6,507 bases of DNA from Lentisphaerota bacterium (GCA_012799755.1 JAAZKQ010000313.1:1-6507), one strand, 5' to 3'. Shown: positions 1 to 6,311, counted from the stretch's first letter. Translations and numbers: made by a program. The notes: generated from the letters alone by a model not told the origin.

Positions 1-901
1 CGCGTTCCGCGCCCAAATCCAACTCAATGAATTTCTCGCCGTCATAGGTCGTGATCCACGACGTGCCGATGCCGCCGTCAATGACGTGTTCCACGCGGTA
101 CTGTGGAAAATCCGGGTTGCTGCCGCTGGAGTCGGCGATGGTCGCCGTCCGCGCGTAGTCAAGCAAGCCCTCCGGCAGGGCGGCGCCGCTGGTGATGGCC
201 GGGTATTCGGCGTCGTCGGCGAGTTTGGGAAAGACGCGCAGGGCGCGCAGATGGAAGCGAGTCGGGTGGCGTGAAGAAAAACGGACCTTGCTGGCGCGCA
301 GAGGCTGGTCAAGCAGTATTTCGTGTGCGGCCGGGTTGCTTTTCGCGTCCTCGTCGGCCTTCGGCGGCGTCAGGCAGACACTTTTTGGCCAAGCGTTGTG
401 CTGGCGCTTGCCGGCGTCATTCGTCCAGATATCGCTCCAGTTGTGGATATTGATGTTGATTTCGTCGGGATAATGGCCCTCATTGATATCAATCTCGAAG
501 TGCTTGTAGCCTTCGGGGAGCTTGGCGCCGCCGTGTATTGTGGTCAGCCAGAAGGAATTGTTGGTGCCGGTGGCGGCGGCGTAACGGTAGCGACATTCGA
601 AATAGCCGTATTTGAAACGGCGCTTGGTCCAGATGCTGGCGCTGGTCCAGTCCTGACCGCCGCGCTGTTCCTTGCGGTTGATCAGCTTGAGAATGCCGTC
701 ATCCACGCGGGCGTTTTCGCGCCAGCGGCTGCAGAGGATGTGGCCGTTTGGGCCGTTCTGGGAAATCCAGTTTTGCTCGAGTTGGGCATCTGGATAGTCA
801 AAATTGTCTTCAAAGACCAGTTGCCAATTCTTGTCGGCGGGCGGTTCGGCGAGCGCGGCGCAGAGCGCTGACAGCAACAGAGTTACACTCAGACGATTCA
901 T
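1..901 (-). CDS. Secreted GH16-type glycoside hydrolase with discoidin domain (partial, 3' end missing)
   Basis: The first 300 codons of a gene that continues past the left edge. The ATG at 901 has GGAGGT 6 bases upstream and overlaps the preceding stop (ATGA), and the product starts with a signal peptide (MNRLSVTLLLSALCAALA, cleavage probably after Ala18). Residues about 25-165 look like the first part of a GH16 jelly roll: WQLVFEDNFDYP at the start, GYFECRYRYAA and NNSFWLTT in the middle, then FEIDINEG, which fits the ExDxxE active site (nucleophile Glu136, Asp138, acid/base Glu141). Residues 195-232 (DQPLRASKVRFSS, then RFHLRALRVFP) resemble the end of a discoidin-like fold. Residues 250-300 (VEHVIDGGIGTSW, FIELDLG) begin an F5/8C or CBM32-like domain that the window cuts. 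The usual second half of GH16, with a W-x-x-x-x-I-x-FYxDG-type segment, is not seen. GH16 enzymes act on beta-1,3/1,4-glucans or on marine galactans; which applies here cannot be told. Confidence 0.85.
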   Translation of the reverse strand, partial: MNRLSVTLLLSALCAALAEPPADKNWQLVFEDNFDYPDAQLEQNWISQNGPNGHILCSRWRENARVDDGILKLINRKEQRGGQDWTSASIWTKRRFKYGYFECRYRYAAATGTNNSFWLTTIHGGAKLPEGYKHFEIDINEGHYPDEININIHNWSDIWTNDAGKRQHNAWPKSVCLTPPKADEDAKSNPAAHEILLDQPLRASKVRFSSRHPTRFHLRALRVFPKLADDAEYPAITSGAALPEGLLDYARTATIADSSGSNPDFPQYRVEHVIDGGIGTSWITTYDGEKFIELDLGAER

Positions 902-2349
902 GGCAGGACCTCCGTTTTGGGCGGGTTGGTTGCGGTGGCGGTCTGATCTCGGCGCAGTTCGTCGTAGATCAGCCTTGGTTTATCGGTCACGATACCATCA
1001 ACGCCTTGTTGCCAGGCGCGCTTGGCGGTGGCAGGATTGTTGATGGTCCAGTTATAGACCACGAAGCCATGGAGCCGCGCTTGGCGACTGGAGAGCTTCT
1101 GTGGGTGGCTGTGCTGAATGGAAATGCCGTTGGCGCCGGCGCTGCGCAAATCGGTGAGCTGTTGATCAGTGAAGCTGCGGCTGCCGCAGATGACCACGAT
1201 CTGACTGCGTGGCAGTGCCTCGCGAATACTGCTGATGAGTTTGGTACTGCCACCGCAGCCGACAATGCTGCGCTCGCTGAAATTATGGCGCTTGAGTATT
1301 TCGGCCATGGCCGGCACCGCCCGTGACTCCTTCAGATCAATATGCAGAAATGGGCTGCGCTCTTTCAGGGCGAGCACGGCTTCTTCGAGGGTGCAGATGC
1401 CTGCCTGCTTGCCTGTTCGCGTATGGGTGACAGTGAGTTTTTTGAGCTCATCAATCGTCAAATCAGAGGCTCGGCCCTTGCCATCGGTCACGCGGTCGAG
1501 GGTGTCATCGTGAAAGAGATAGGGCACGCCGTCTTTGCTGCAACGCAGATCAACTTCCACGGCGTCGGCGCCTTGTTCGGCCGCACTGATGATCGCGTCA
1601 AGCGTATTCTCGGGATATTCTGCGGAATCGCCGCGATGGGCAATGACCAGCGGGTAGCCCGTCAGCGCTTCGCGAATCAGGTTTTGCTCCTCTTCAGTCA
1701 GTGGCGGCAGCGACTCAATCCGTATGGATGACAGCGCCACCTTCACGCCGCTGAGAAACAAGCCCGGGCGGCCGGACACCTGGGCTTGCTCCGGCACGAG
1801 ACTCTCCAGAACCAACCGGCCATCAATGAAGCAACGCGCCAGGGGGCCGACCAACTCCAGGCGCAACAATCGCGGCGCCTCGGCGGCTTGTTGGTCGCGA
1901 AAACTGCGGGTAATGAGGACATTCCACACATTGTCACTGCTTTCCCACTTGCCGCGGCAGGCAATTTCCAGGCCGTTGGAGGTATTTCTGGCAAAGCGGT
2001 TGGTGAAAGTTGTGAAAAAGCCGCTTTTCTCTTGATATCGGCCGATGACGCCGACCCAGCGGGACGGATTGCGCGCCGACAGGATGGCTACGCGCGCTTC
2101 GACAGCAAGGTCCCGGCCCTCGGCGGGCGCCAGCAGGCAAGCCTCACCGCTGCCCTCGCCATAGAGCATGCCATCTTGCAGCGTCCATTTGCCGCTGCGC
2201 ACGGTCCAGCCGTCGGGCAAGGCCGTGCTGTCGGCGCAGTTCCAGGCGATCTGCTCGGTGCCTGGGCGCTGTGTTGGCGCCAGTATCTGGGCGCCGACCG
2301 TCAGGACGGCCAGCGACGCGATCAGCAAAATGGCTTTCGGCATCTTCAT
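898..2349 (-). CDS. Secreted LamG-like / glycerophosphodiester phosphodiesterase (GDPD) fusion
   Basis: This is a 483-aa exported protein. The GDPD domain hydrolyses glycerophosphodiesters to glycerol 3-phosphate and an alcohol in characterised relatives (GlpQ/UgpQ family). The ATG at 2349 is preferred because GAGGAAGG sits 6 bases upstream and a signal peptide follows at once (MKMPKAILLIASLAVLTVGA, cleavage probably after Ala20). The longer open frame to 2487 would overlap the upstream gene and add a hydrophilic, low-complexity leader. Residues about 30-205 form a LamG/DUF1080-like jelly roll (GWTVRSGKWTLQDGMLYGEG; RCFIDGRLVLES). The GDPD barrel spans about 230-465, with catalytic His238 in AHRGD, metal ligands Glu265 and Asp267 in EVDLR, second catalytic His280 in LFHDD, a probable third ligand Asp338 in HIDLK, and the terminal DGIVTDKP motif. 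It begins 34 bases after the upstream hydrolase stop and overlaps the next gene by four bases. The export signal argues against a role in cytoplasmic phospholipid turnover. The real substrate is unknown. Confidence 0.94.
   Translation of the reverse strand: MKMPKAILLIASLAVLTVGAQILAPTQRPGTEQIAWNCADSTALPDGWTVRSGKWTLQDGMLYGEGSGEACLLAPAEGRDLAVEARVAILSARNPSRWVGVIGRYQEKSGFFTTFTNRFARNTSNGLEIACRGKWESSDNVWNVLITRSFRDQQAAEAPRLLRLELVGPLARCFIDGRLVLESLVPEQAQVSGRPGLFLSGVKVALSSIRIESLPPLTEEEQNLIREALTGYPLVIAHRGDSAEYPENTLDAIISAAEQGADAVEVDLRCSKDGVPYLFHDDTLDRVTDGKGRASDLTIDELKKLTVTHTRTGKQAGICTLEEAVLALKERSPFLHIDLKESRAVPAMAEILKRHNFSERSIVGCGGSTKLISSIREALPRSQIVVICGSRSFTDQQLTDLRSAGANGISIQHSHPQKLSSRQARLHGFVVYNWTINNPATAKRAWQQGVDGIVTDKPRLIYDELRRDQTATATNPPKTEVLP
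908..913 (-). promoter_or_regulatory. Ribosome binding site of the GH16-type gene, inside the GDPD gene end
   Basis: GGAGGT on the minus strand lies 6 bases before the ATG at 901. It is embedded in the last codons of the GDPD gene, and the two genes overlap as ATGA (898-901). This arrangement favours translational coupling of the GDPD and GH16 proteins. Confidence 0.8.
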
Positions 2350-2355
2350 TCGTTT

Positions 2356-2363
2356 CCTTCCTC
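2356..2363 (-). promoter_or_regulatory. Ribosome binding site deciding the start of the GDPD gene
   Basis: GAGGAAGG on the minus strand lies 6 bases upstream of the ATG at 2349, inside the 34-base gap after the upstream stop (2384-2386). A second in-frame ATG two codons downstream (2343) is also possible, but its spacing is longer. Confidence 0.75.
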
Positions 2364-2383
2364 TTTGGCGGCTGCGCAATGCC

Positions 2384-5300
2384 TCATTGTCCGAGGCTGT
2401 AGAGCCCGTGCCGGCTGAGGTCCTTGCTGAAGCCGATACCGCTGTGCAATTCGAGCCAGCCCTTGCGCCCTTGTCCGTCATTGTCATTGACTAGCAGGGA
2501 AAAACGCAGCTTGGCGCCGGCCGCGGCCTTCAGCGTCGGCAGCGCGTGCCAGGGAACGCGGAGTTCATAGAGCCAACGGTTTTCGCCGGTGCTTGCGCAG
2601 GATACGGCGACATCCGTGCCCTTGAGGCCCGTGCCGGCCGCGTTGGTGATGACGCACTGCGCGCTATCGCCGATTTTCGCCACCGTCAATTCCACAAAAT
2701 TGCCTGCGCCGTCGGCGCTCAGGCCGACCTGCACGCTGTCGCCATTCCATAGGGCGCCGCCATGGCTGTAGGGTTGGAAGAAATGGTCGTCACGCACCAT
2801 CACGGCAATGCAGAGTCCGCGCTCATGCCAGCCCAGCCGCGCCGTCGCCTGCAAATCGGCATCGTCGGTGAAGGAGAAACCGTCCAGAGCGATCAATCGC
2901 CGTTGGTCAGCGCCCTTGTCTTGCAGCACCGGCAGGGCCGCTTGCCACTGCGACCAATCGCCGCTGAGCGTTGGCAGCGCAACCAAGCGCGGGATGACGC
3001 CGAGATAGGCCGTGTGCGTCGTCCGCCGCTGCCAGCCGCTGTCCAGTGCGACATGGACTGCGACCTCCGCCTCCGTCGGCGGGGCCGCAGCGTCAGCGCC
3101 ATGTCCCGCTCGCAGCCAGAGCGTTGTCCGCTCGCCGGGCGACAGCGGCGGCGCTTCGTCGCCGAGGACAAAGCCTGGCGCGCTGGCCTTGATGCGTGGC
3201 CGCTGCGCAGTATTGCCGCGATGGTAGATACTCAGCGCTATGGCCGGGCGGCCATCATGCAGGACGATATTGCCGACGCTGGCTTGCAGCGGCTCGCGAA
3301 GCGTGAACTCAAGACTGCGGTTGGTTGTGACGCCGCCGGCCTCGACGCTGACGCGGAGGCGCAGGCGGCGGTCGCAATGGGCCTGCCACTGCTGATCCGC
3401 CAGTGACAGCACGATGGCCGGCAGACTGAAAGGCTCGTCGTTCTGGACGCGTCCTGACAGCTTGTGATCCTGCGCGCCGGCGGCCAATTCCTTGCCGCTG
3501 GCGGCGTCCAGCAGTGCCCAGCGGCATTGCGCTTGCCGCAGGGCGCGGCCGCTCCTGTTGATTAGCGACGGCGTGACGGTGATGCTGTCGCCCAGGGCGA
3601 GGTCGGCGCCGGCGGGGTCTCTCGTCAGCTCCATGACGAGCTTGCGGGCCATTTTGTTTATATCCAGGCCCCTGATGTACACGGGCGTTTCGGTCAGGGT
3701 GATGGCCAGATCGCCATCCTGTGTCTGTATTGGCAGGTCGTTGCCTTGCAGATCGAAGATGCGCAGCCGGCGGAATGCCGCCTTGGGCAGAACCATGTCC
3801 ATACTGCCCTCAATGGCGTAGGCGGCCACGATGGGTGTGCCATCGGCGTCGAAGTGATAAAGGCGATAGCGCTGCGCTTCGTCTGCCAGATCGTCCAAGT
3901 ATTCCGCCTGGCCGAGTAGTCGCGTCAGGAAGGCAATGGCGGTGATGGAGGGCTTGGGCGTGTAATCTTCATGGACCAGTCCGAAGTTATGCTCGGTGTA
4001 GCTGCGGTTTGGGCCGTCGTTCTTGAAATCGTACTGCAGGGCGTAGTCGGCGCCGGCCGCGCGTGAACTCAGGTACATGCGAATGAGGTACTGCGCCTGA
4101 TGCTGGTAACTCGAACGAGGGTAGCCGCCGGCGATGGCCAGGTACTCCATGTCGCCCTCATAGGTGGTCCAGCCCACCTCGGTGATGACTACGCGTTCAG
4201 GGCCGCCGTGCTTGCGGCTGAGCTCGCGCAACTCTTTGCCTCCGTCTTTCAGGAACATCTCCCGCTCCGGTCGCGGCTGTCCATGGCAATAGGGATGAAT
4301 GGACAACACATTGCCGGCCGGGCCAATGCCCTCCTCAATCATCTGCTTGAGGGTCGGCCAGTAGTCCTCGGCGCACACGGCAATGCTCGCTTCTGGCTGG
4401 ACTTTGCGAATGGCCGCGCCGGCCGCCAGACTCAATTCGACAAATTTGCCGATCCAGGGCGCGTCGCCATGGCGTTGGCCGCCGTACTGTTTGCGGAAAG
4501 CGAAATTAGCCGGTTCGTTCCAGATTTCGAAGGTGTCCACCCGACCGCGAAAATAGTCGGCCATGAAGGCCGCCCAGGCCGCGTAGGCCGTCGGGTCCAG
4601 CGGGTTGTCATACACGGGATTGCCATAGGTCAAGAGCAGGTTAAGCCGCACGCCGCGCTCGTTCAGGCGATTGACAAAATCATCCATGCGCTGGCTGACT
4701 ACGTACTTGCCGCGTTCTTTCTCAATGCCTCGCCAGCCAAATTCCTCGCGCACGACGCCGATGCCCACCGCGTTGAAGATGTCAATGAAGCGCAGGTCGC
4801 CATGTCCCCAGCCATGTGGGCCATGTACGCCGGTTCCCAGCCAGGAGCAGGGCGGCGGATTGGCGGAACTCAGGCGGCCAAACCAGCTTGTTTGTTCCAA
4901 GCGGTCCTCGGGATCGGCGTCGTTGCTCAGCGTCAGCTGCACTGCGAGGGCTCCGAAAGTATTGTCCAGTTCGGCGGGCGTGAAGTGCATCTCGCGGGTT
5001 TCGCCGACGCCGATGGCCTCCACGCTGTCCCGGCGGAGCAGCTCGCGGCCCTGCCAGTCCTTTACCGCCACGCTCAGGCGGTATCGCCCCGTGTCGTTGG
5101 GCAGGCGGCTCTCAAGGTGACAACGCAGCGACGGCACTTCGTCGGGATAGAAGAGGGCTCCGAAGCGTGTTGATTCGCAACGCAGGCGCAGGGAGGGCAT
5201 TTGCGCCACCGGTGCGCTGGTGAGCACGCGCAGGTCGGCCAGATCCACGTGGCCAATGGGCGCTTGTTTATTGCGCTGGACGCCAATCTGCAAGGCCCGT

Positions 5301-5764
5301 ACCGGCCAGTGAATCCGCTTATCGTCTTCAGGCCCATGCCAGGCCGAGGCAAATTTTTCGATTTCGAAGCTCAGGGTCGTCCAAGTGTCAGCTTCCTTGA
5401 CGCTTTGCCAGCGGATGTGCTCTTGCTTGCTGTCATCAGTCGTCTTCAGATGGATGTGCGTGCCCGGCGCTGAACAGCGTATTTGGAAAGTCGCGATCCG
5501 GCAGCCCGCCGGGAGAATCTCCGGCAGAACGACGCCCACGTAGTTGCCTTGGCTGAGATTGTAGCTGAGGCGGCCGTGCCACGCGGCGTCTTCGCTGTCC
5601 CGATGACGCATGTAACTGCCCTCGGCGCCTGGGAACTCTCTTCCGAGATTGACGTTTACCGTCTCGCCTTGAAAACGATGGATGATCAGCTCGCGCTCAG
5701 AGCCCAATGCCGACGTTGCCAATGCCAATGTCAACGCGCATGACGCCATGGATAGTCTCGCCAT
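2384..5764 (-). CDS. Secreted multidomain clan GH-A glycoside hydrolase with C-terminal CBM9-like domain
   Basis: This encodes a 1126-aa exported enzyme predicted to hydrolyse beta-glycosidic bonds by the retaining mechanism of clan GH-A. I chose the ATG at 5764 because GAGGAG lies 8 bases upstream and the product then opens with a signal peptide (MARLSMASC..., cleavage probably after ALG near residue 21). The reading frame is open to 5833, but the earlier ATGs lack a Shine-Dalgarno. Domains in order: a beta-sandwich, possibly carbohydrate-binding (about 22-188); an Ig-like domain (190-300); a TIM barrel (305-620) with FEIWNEP (Glu417, acid/base), SIHPY (His490) and VITEVGW (Glu529, likely nucleophile); a short beta domain (to about 700); Ig-like repeats (705-925); and a CBM9-like domain (930-1126) with LWNGDSVQVGL and a closing SLLVNDNDG segment. 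The barrel resembles GH39/GH5-type enzymes, but I cannot assign a family. It is the first gene of the operon, so it probably sets the theme of glycan breakdown. The substrate is unknown. Confidence 0.93.
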   Translation of the reverse strand: MARLSMASCALTLALATSALGSERELIIHRFQGETVNVNLGREFPGAEGSYMRHRDSEDAAWHGRLSYNLSQGNYVGVVLPEILPAGCRIATFQIRCSAPGTHIHLKTTDDSKQEHIRWQSVKEADTWTTLSFEIEKFASAWHGPEDDKRIHWPVRALQIGVQRNKQAPIGHVDLADLRVLTSAPVAQMPSLRLRCESTRFGALFYPDEVPSLRCHLESRLPNDTGRYRLSVAVKDWQGRELLRRDSVEAIGVGETREMHFTPAELDNTFGALAVQLTLSNDADPEDRLEQTSWFGRLSSANPPPCSWLGTGVHGPHGWGHGDLRFIDIFNAVGIGVVREEFGWRGIEKERGKYVVSQRMDDFVNRLNERGVRLNLLLTYGNPVYDNPLDPTAYAAWAAFMADYFRGRVDTFEIWNEPANFAFRKQYGGQRHGDAPWIGKFVELSLAAGAAIRKVQPEASIAVCAEDYWPTLKQMIEEGIGPAGNVLSIHPYCHGQPRPEREMFLKDGGKELRELSRKHGGPERVVITEVGWTTYEGDMEYLAIAGGYPRSSYQHQAQYLIRMYLSSRAAGADYALQYDFKNDGPNRSYTEHNFGLVHEDYTPKPSITAIAFLTRLLGQAEYLDDLADEAQRYRLYHFDADGTPIVAAYAIEGSMDMVLPKAAFRRLRIFDLQGNDLPIQTQDGDLAITLTETPVYIRGLDINKMARKLVMELTRDPAGADLALGDSITVTPSLINRSGRALRQAQCRWALLDAASGKELAAGAQDHKLSGRVQNDEPFSLPAIVLSLADQQWQAHCDRRLRLRVSVEAGGVTTNRSLEFTLREPLQASVGNIVLHDGRPAIALSIYHRGNTAQRPRIKASAPGFVLGDEAPPLSPGERTTLWLRAGHGADAAAPPTEAEVAVHVALDSGWQRRTTHTAYLGVIPRLVALPTLSGDWSQWQAALPVLQDKGADQRRLIALDGFSFTDDADLQATARLGWHERGLCIAVMVRDDHFFQPYSHGGALWNGDSVQVGLSADGAGNFVELTVAKIGDSAQCVITNAAGTGLKGTDVAVSCASTGENRWLYELRVPWHALPTLKAAAGAKLRFSLLVNDNDGQGRKGWLELHSGIGFSKDLSRHGLYSLGQ

Positions 5765-5772
5765 CTTCGTCG

Positions 5773-5778
5773 CTCCTC
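5773..5778 (-). promoter_or_regulatory. Ribosome binding site deciding the start of the 1126-aa hydrolase
   Basis: GAGGAG on the minus strand lies 8 bases before the ATG at 5764. The in-frame upstream ATG at 5785 has only an AT-rich stretch before it, and the ones at 5833 and 5812 have no purine-rich motif at the right distance. This site therefore selects the start that exposes the signal peptide. Confidence 0.75.
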
Positions 5779-5810
5779 GTTTCATAGTGAATAAGGCTTG
5801 GCCGAAAGGC

Positions 5811-5838
5811 ATAATGTACGCCTTCTTCCGCAAAACAA
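5811..5838 (-). promoter_or_regulatory. Possible sigma70-type promoter of the operon
   Basis: On the minus strand TTGTTT (5833-5838) and CATTAT (5811-5816) are separated by 16 bases, which would give a 5' leader of roughly 40 bases before the ATG at 5764. The matches to TTGACA (3 of 6) and TATAAT (4 of 6) are weak. The location fits better than the motif scores do. No operator-like dyad is seen beside it. Confidence 0.25.
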
Positions 5839-5922
5839 CACGGGTGCGGTCGCGGCATTGTCATGGGGGGTAAGCGGTCAGCGATTGATAACAGACATTT
5901 CCTGTCGCCTCTTTGGCTTTCA

Positions 5923-5935
5923 GCGCCGAAGGCGC
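5923..5935. repeat. Small hairpin, GCGCC / GGCGC
   Basis: A perfect 5-bp GC stem (5923-5927 with 5931-5935) closed by a GAA loop, at the operon-proximal edge of the repeat cluster. No T-run follows on the minus strand, so it is not a convincing terminator. Confidence 0.6.
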
Positions 5936-5946
5936 GGCCTAAGATA

Positions 5947-5983
5947 GCCCTGGGCAAGCGCCCGCAGGGCGCGTCGCCCTGGG
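5947..5983. repeat. Hairpin GCGCCC / GGGCGC flanked by GCCCTGGG direct repeats
   Basis: A perfect 6-bp stem (5958-5963 with 5967-5972, loop GCA) is bracketed by two copies of GCCCTGGG (5947-5954 and 5976-5983). Each copy is itself nearly self-complementary, so several alternative pairings are possible. Confidence 0.6.
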
Positions 5984-6004
5984 TAAGGCCCACACCCGAA
6001 AAGA

Positions 6005-6042
6005 GCCCTGTAAGGGCGACCTAAAAACCATCATAACAGGGC
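6005..6042. repeat. Hairpin GCCCT / AGGGC with an alternative 7-bp partner
   Basis: GCCCT (6005-6009) pairs perfectly with AGGGC (6013-6017) across a GTA loop. The overlapping word GCCCTGT (6005-6011) also has a perfect inverted copy, ACAGGGC, at 6036-6042. The two pairings exclude each other. This is most likely a by-product of repeat evolution. Confidence 0.5.
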
Positions 6043-6082
6043 GCAAGATGTAAAATGGGGAAGACCCCGCGTGGGTTCCATT

Positions 6083-6127
6083 GCTCCTTCGGCCGCAGTC
6101 AGCTTTGCCGACTGCGGCCGAAGGAGC
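6083..6127. repeat. Perfect 18-bp inverted repeat with 9-base loop
   Basis: GCTCCTTCGGCCGCAGTC (6083-6100) and GACTGCGGCCGAAGGAGC (6110-6127) are exact reverse complements around the loop AGCTTTGCC. This is the strongest hairpin in the window. No T-tract follows the stem on either strand, so it does not look like a standard intrinsic terminator. Some bidirectional stop role for an upstream gene or for the operon boundary cannot be excluded. Confidence 0.85.
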
Positions 6128-6156
6128 CGAGGAACACGAACATAAACGACGCTCCA

Positions 6157-6197
6157 CCCAGGGCGACGCTCCGCCTTCGGCGTCGCTTTGCCCTGGG
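6157..6197. repeat. Imperfect palindrome CCCAGGGCGACGC ... GCGTCGCTTTGCCCTGGG
   Basis: The outer arm CCCAGGGC (6157-6164) pairs with GCCCTGGG (6190-6197) and the inner arm GACGC (6165-6169) with GCGTC (6180-6184), leaving a 5-base bulge on the right side (6185-6189). The interior TCCGCCTTCG can itself fold. The same words appear in the left half of the cluster near 5947-5983. Confidence 0.65.
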
Positions 6198-6217
6198 CTA
6201 TCATAGCTCGCGCTTTC

Positions 6218-6311
6218 AGCGCTCAAATGCCAGGGAGAAGATGTTTTGGCGGCAGGACGGTCATTCTGACTGCCCTGTCGCAAGCCATCATCCTGTTGGC
6301 ATTTGAGTGCT
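6218..6311. repeat. 94-base dyad with 15-base terminal arms
   Basis: AGCGCTCAAATGCCA (6218-6232) and TGGCATTTGAGTGCT (6297-6311) are inverted copies with one difference (a G-U pair if transcribed). The inside holds a second, imperfect stem centred on TCATTCTGA (6261-6269), with GGACGG-like and CTGCCC-like flanks. The whole unit could fold as one long stem-loop. It abuts the palindrome cluster but uses different, more AT-rich arm sequences, so it may be a separate small repeat type. Confidence 0.6.

Larger units (their letters stand above)
5916..6203. repeat. Palindrome-rich intergenic repeat cluster (REP/BIME-like or decayed MITE-like)
   Basis: This stretch of about 290 bases upstream of the operon is dominated by short GC-rich inverted repeats built on GCCCTGGG and GGGCGAC words. 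Near-complementary arms GATAGCCCTGGGCAA (5943-5957) and TTGCCCTGGGCTATC (6188-6202) enclose most of it; they pair at 14 of 15 positions and differ only at the central base. The 11-base word GCTTTCAGCGC stands just outside both ends as a direct repeat (5916-5926 and 6212-6222). Weak open frames cross it on both strands, but they follow the repeats and show no domain or Shine-Dalgarno. From memory, similar blocks recur between genes in PVC-group genomes; this was not checked. Confidence 0.6.

Noticed and set aside
323..2418. Several plus-strand open frames (for example 323-871, 748-1326, 1342-1731, 1786-2418)
   Set aside because: All are antisense to the GH16-type and GDPD genes, show no domains, and overlap one another in different frames.
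2350..2487. Upstream extension of the GDPD reading frame to the ATG at 2487
   Set aside because: It would add 46 hydrophilic residues ahead of a clear signal peptide and overlap the upstream gene by about 100 bases. The ATG at 2349 has a good Shine-Dalgarno.
4100..5173. A 357-codon open frame on the plus strand opposite the large hydrolase
   Set aside because: It lies wholly antisense to the TIM-barrel coding region, has no recognisable domain, and is explained by high GC codon use keeping the opposite strand open. The minus-strand frame carries the catalytic motifs.
5738..5764. Lipoprotein signal in the large hydrolase (a Cys at residue 9 after MAS)
   Set aside because: The Cys comes too early, before the hydrophobic core, and the preceding residues do not make a good lipobox. 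A standard signal peptide cut after ALG fits better.
5697..5993. Minus-strand 98-codon open frame spanning the operon start
   Set aside because: It overlaps the signal-peptide region of the large hydrolase in another frame and begins inside a repeat, with no domain.
5939..6306. Open frames in the repeat cluster (minus 5939-6283, plus 6055-6306)
   Set aside because: Their translations simply read through the palindromic repeats. No ribosome binding site or domain is visible, and both strands are similarly open.
5916..6311. CRISPR array
   Set aside because: The repeats are short, mostly inverted and irregularly spaced. There is no run of identical direct repeats with uniform spacers and no cas gene.
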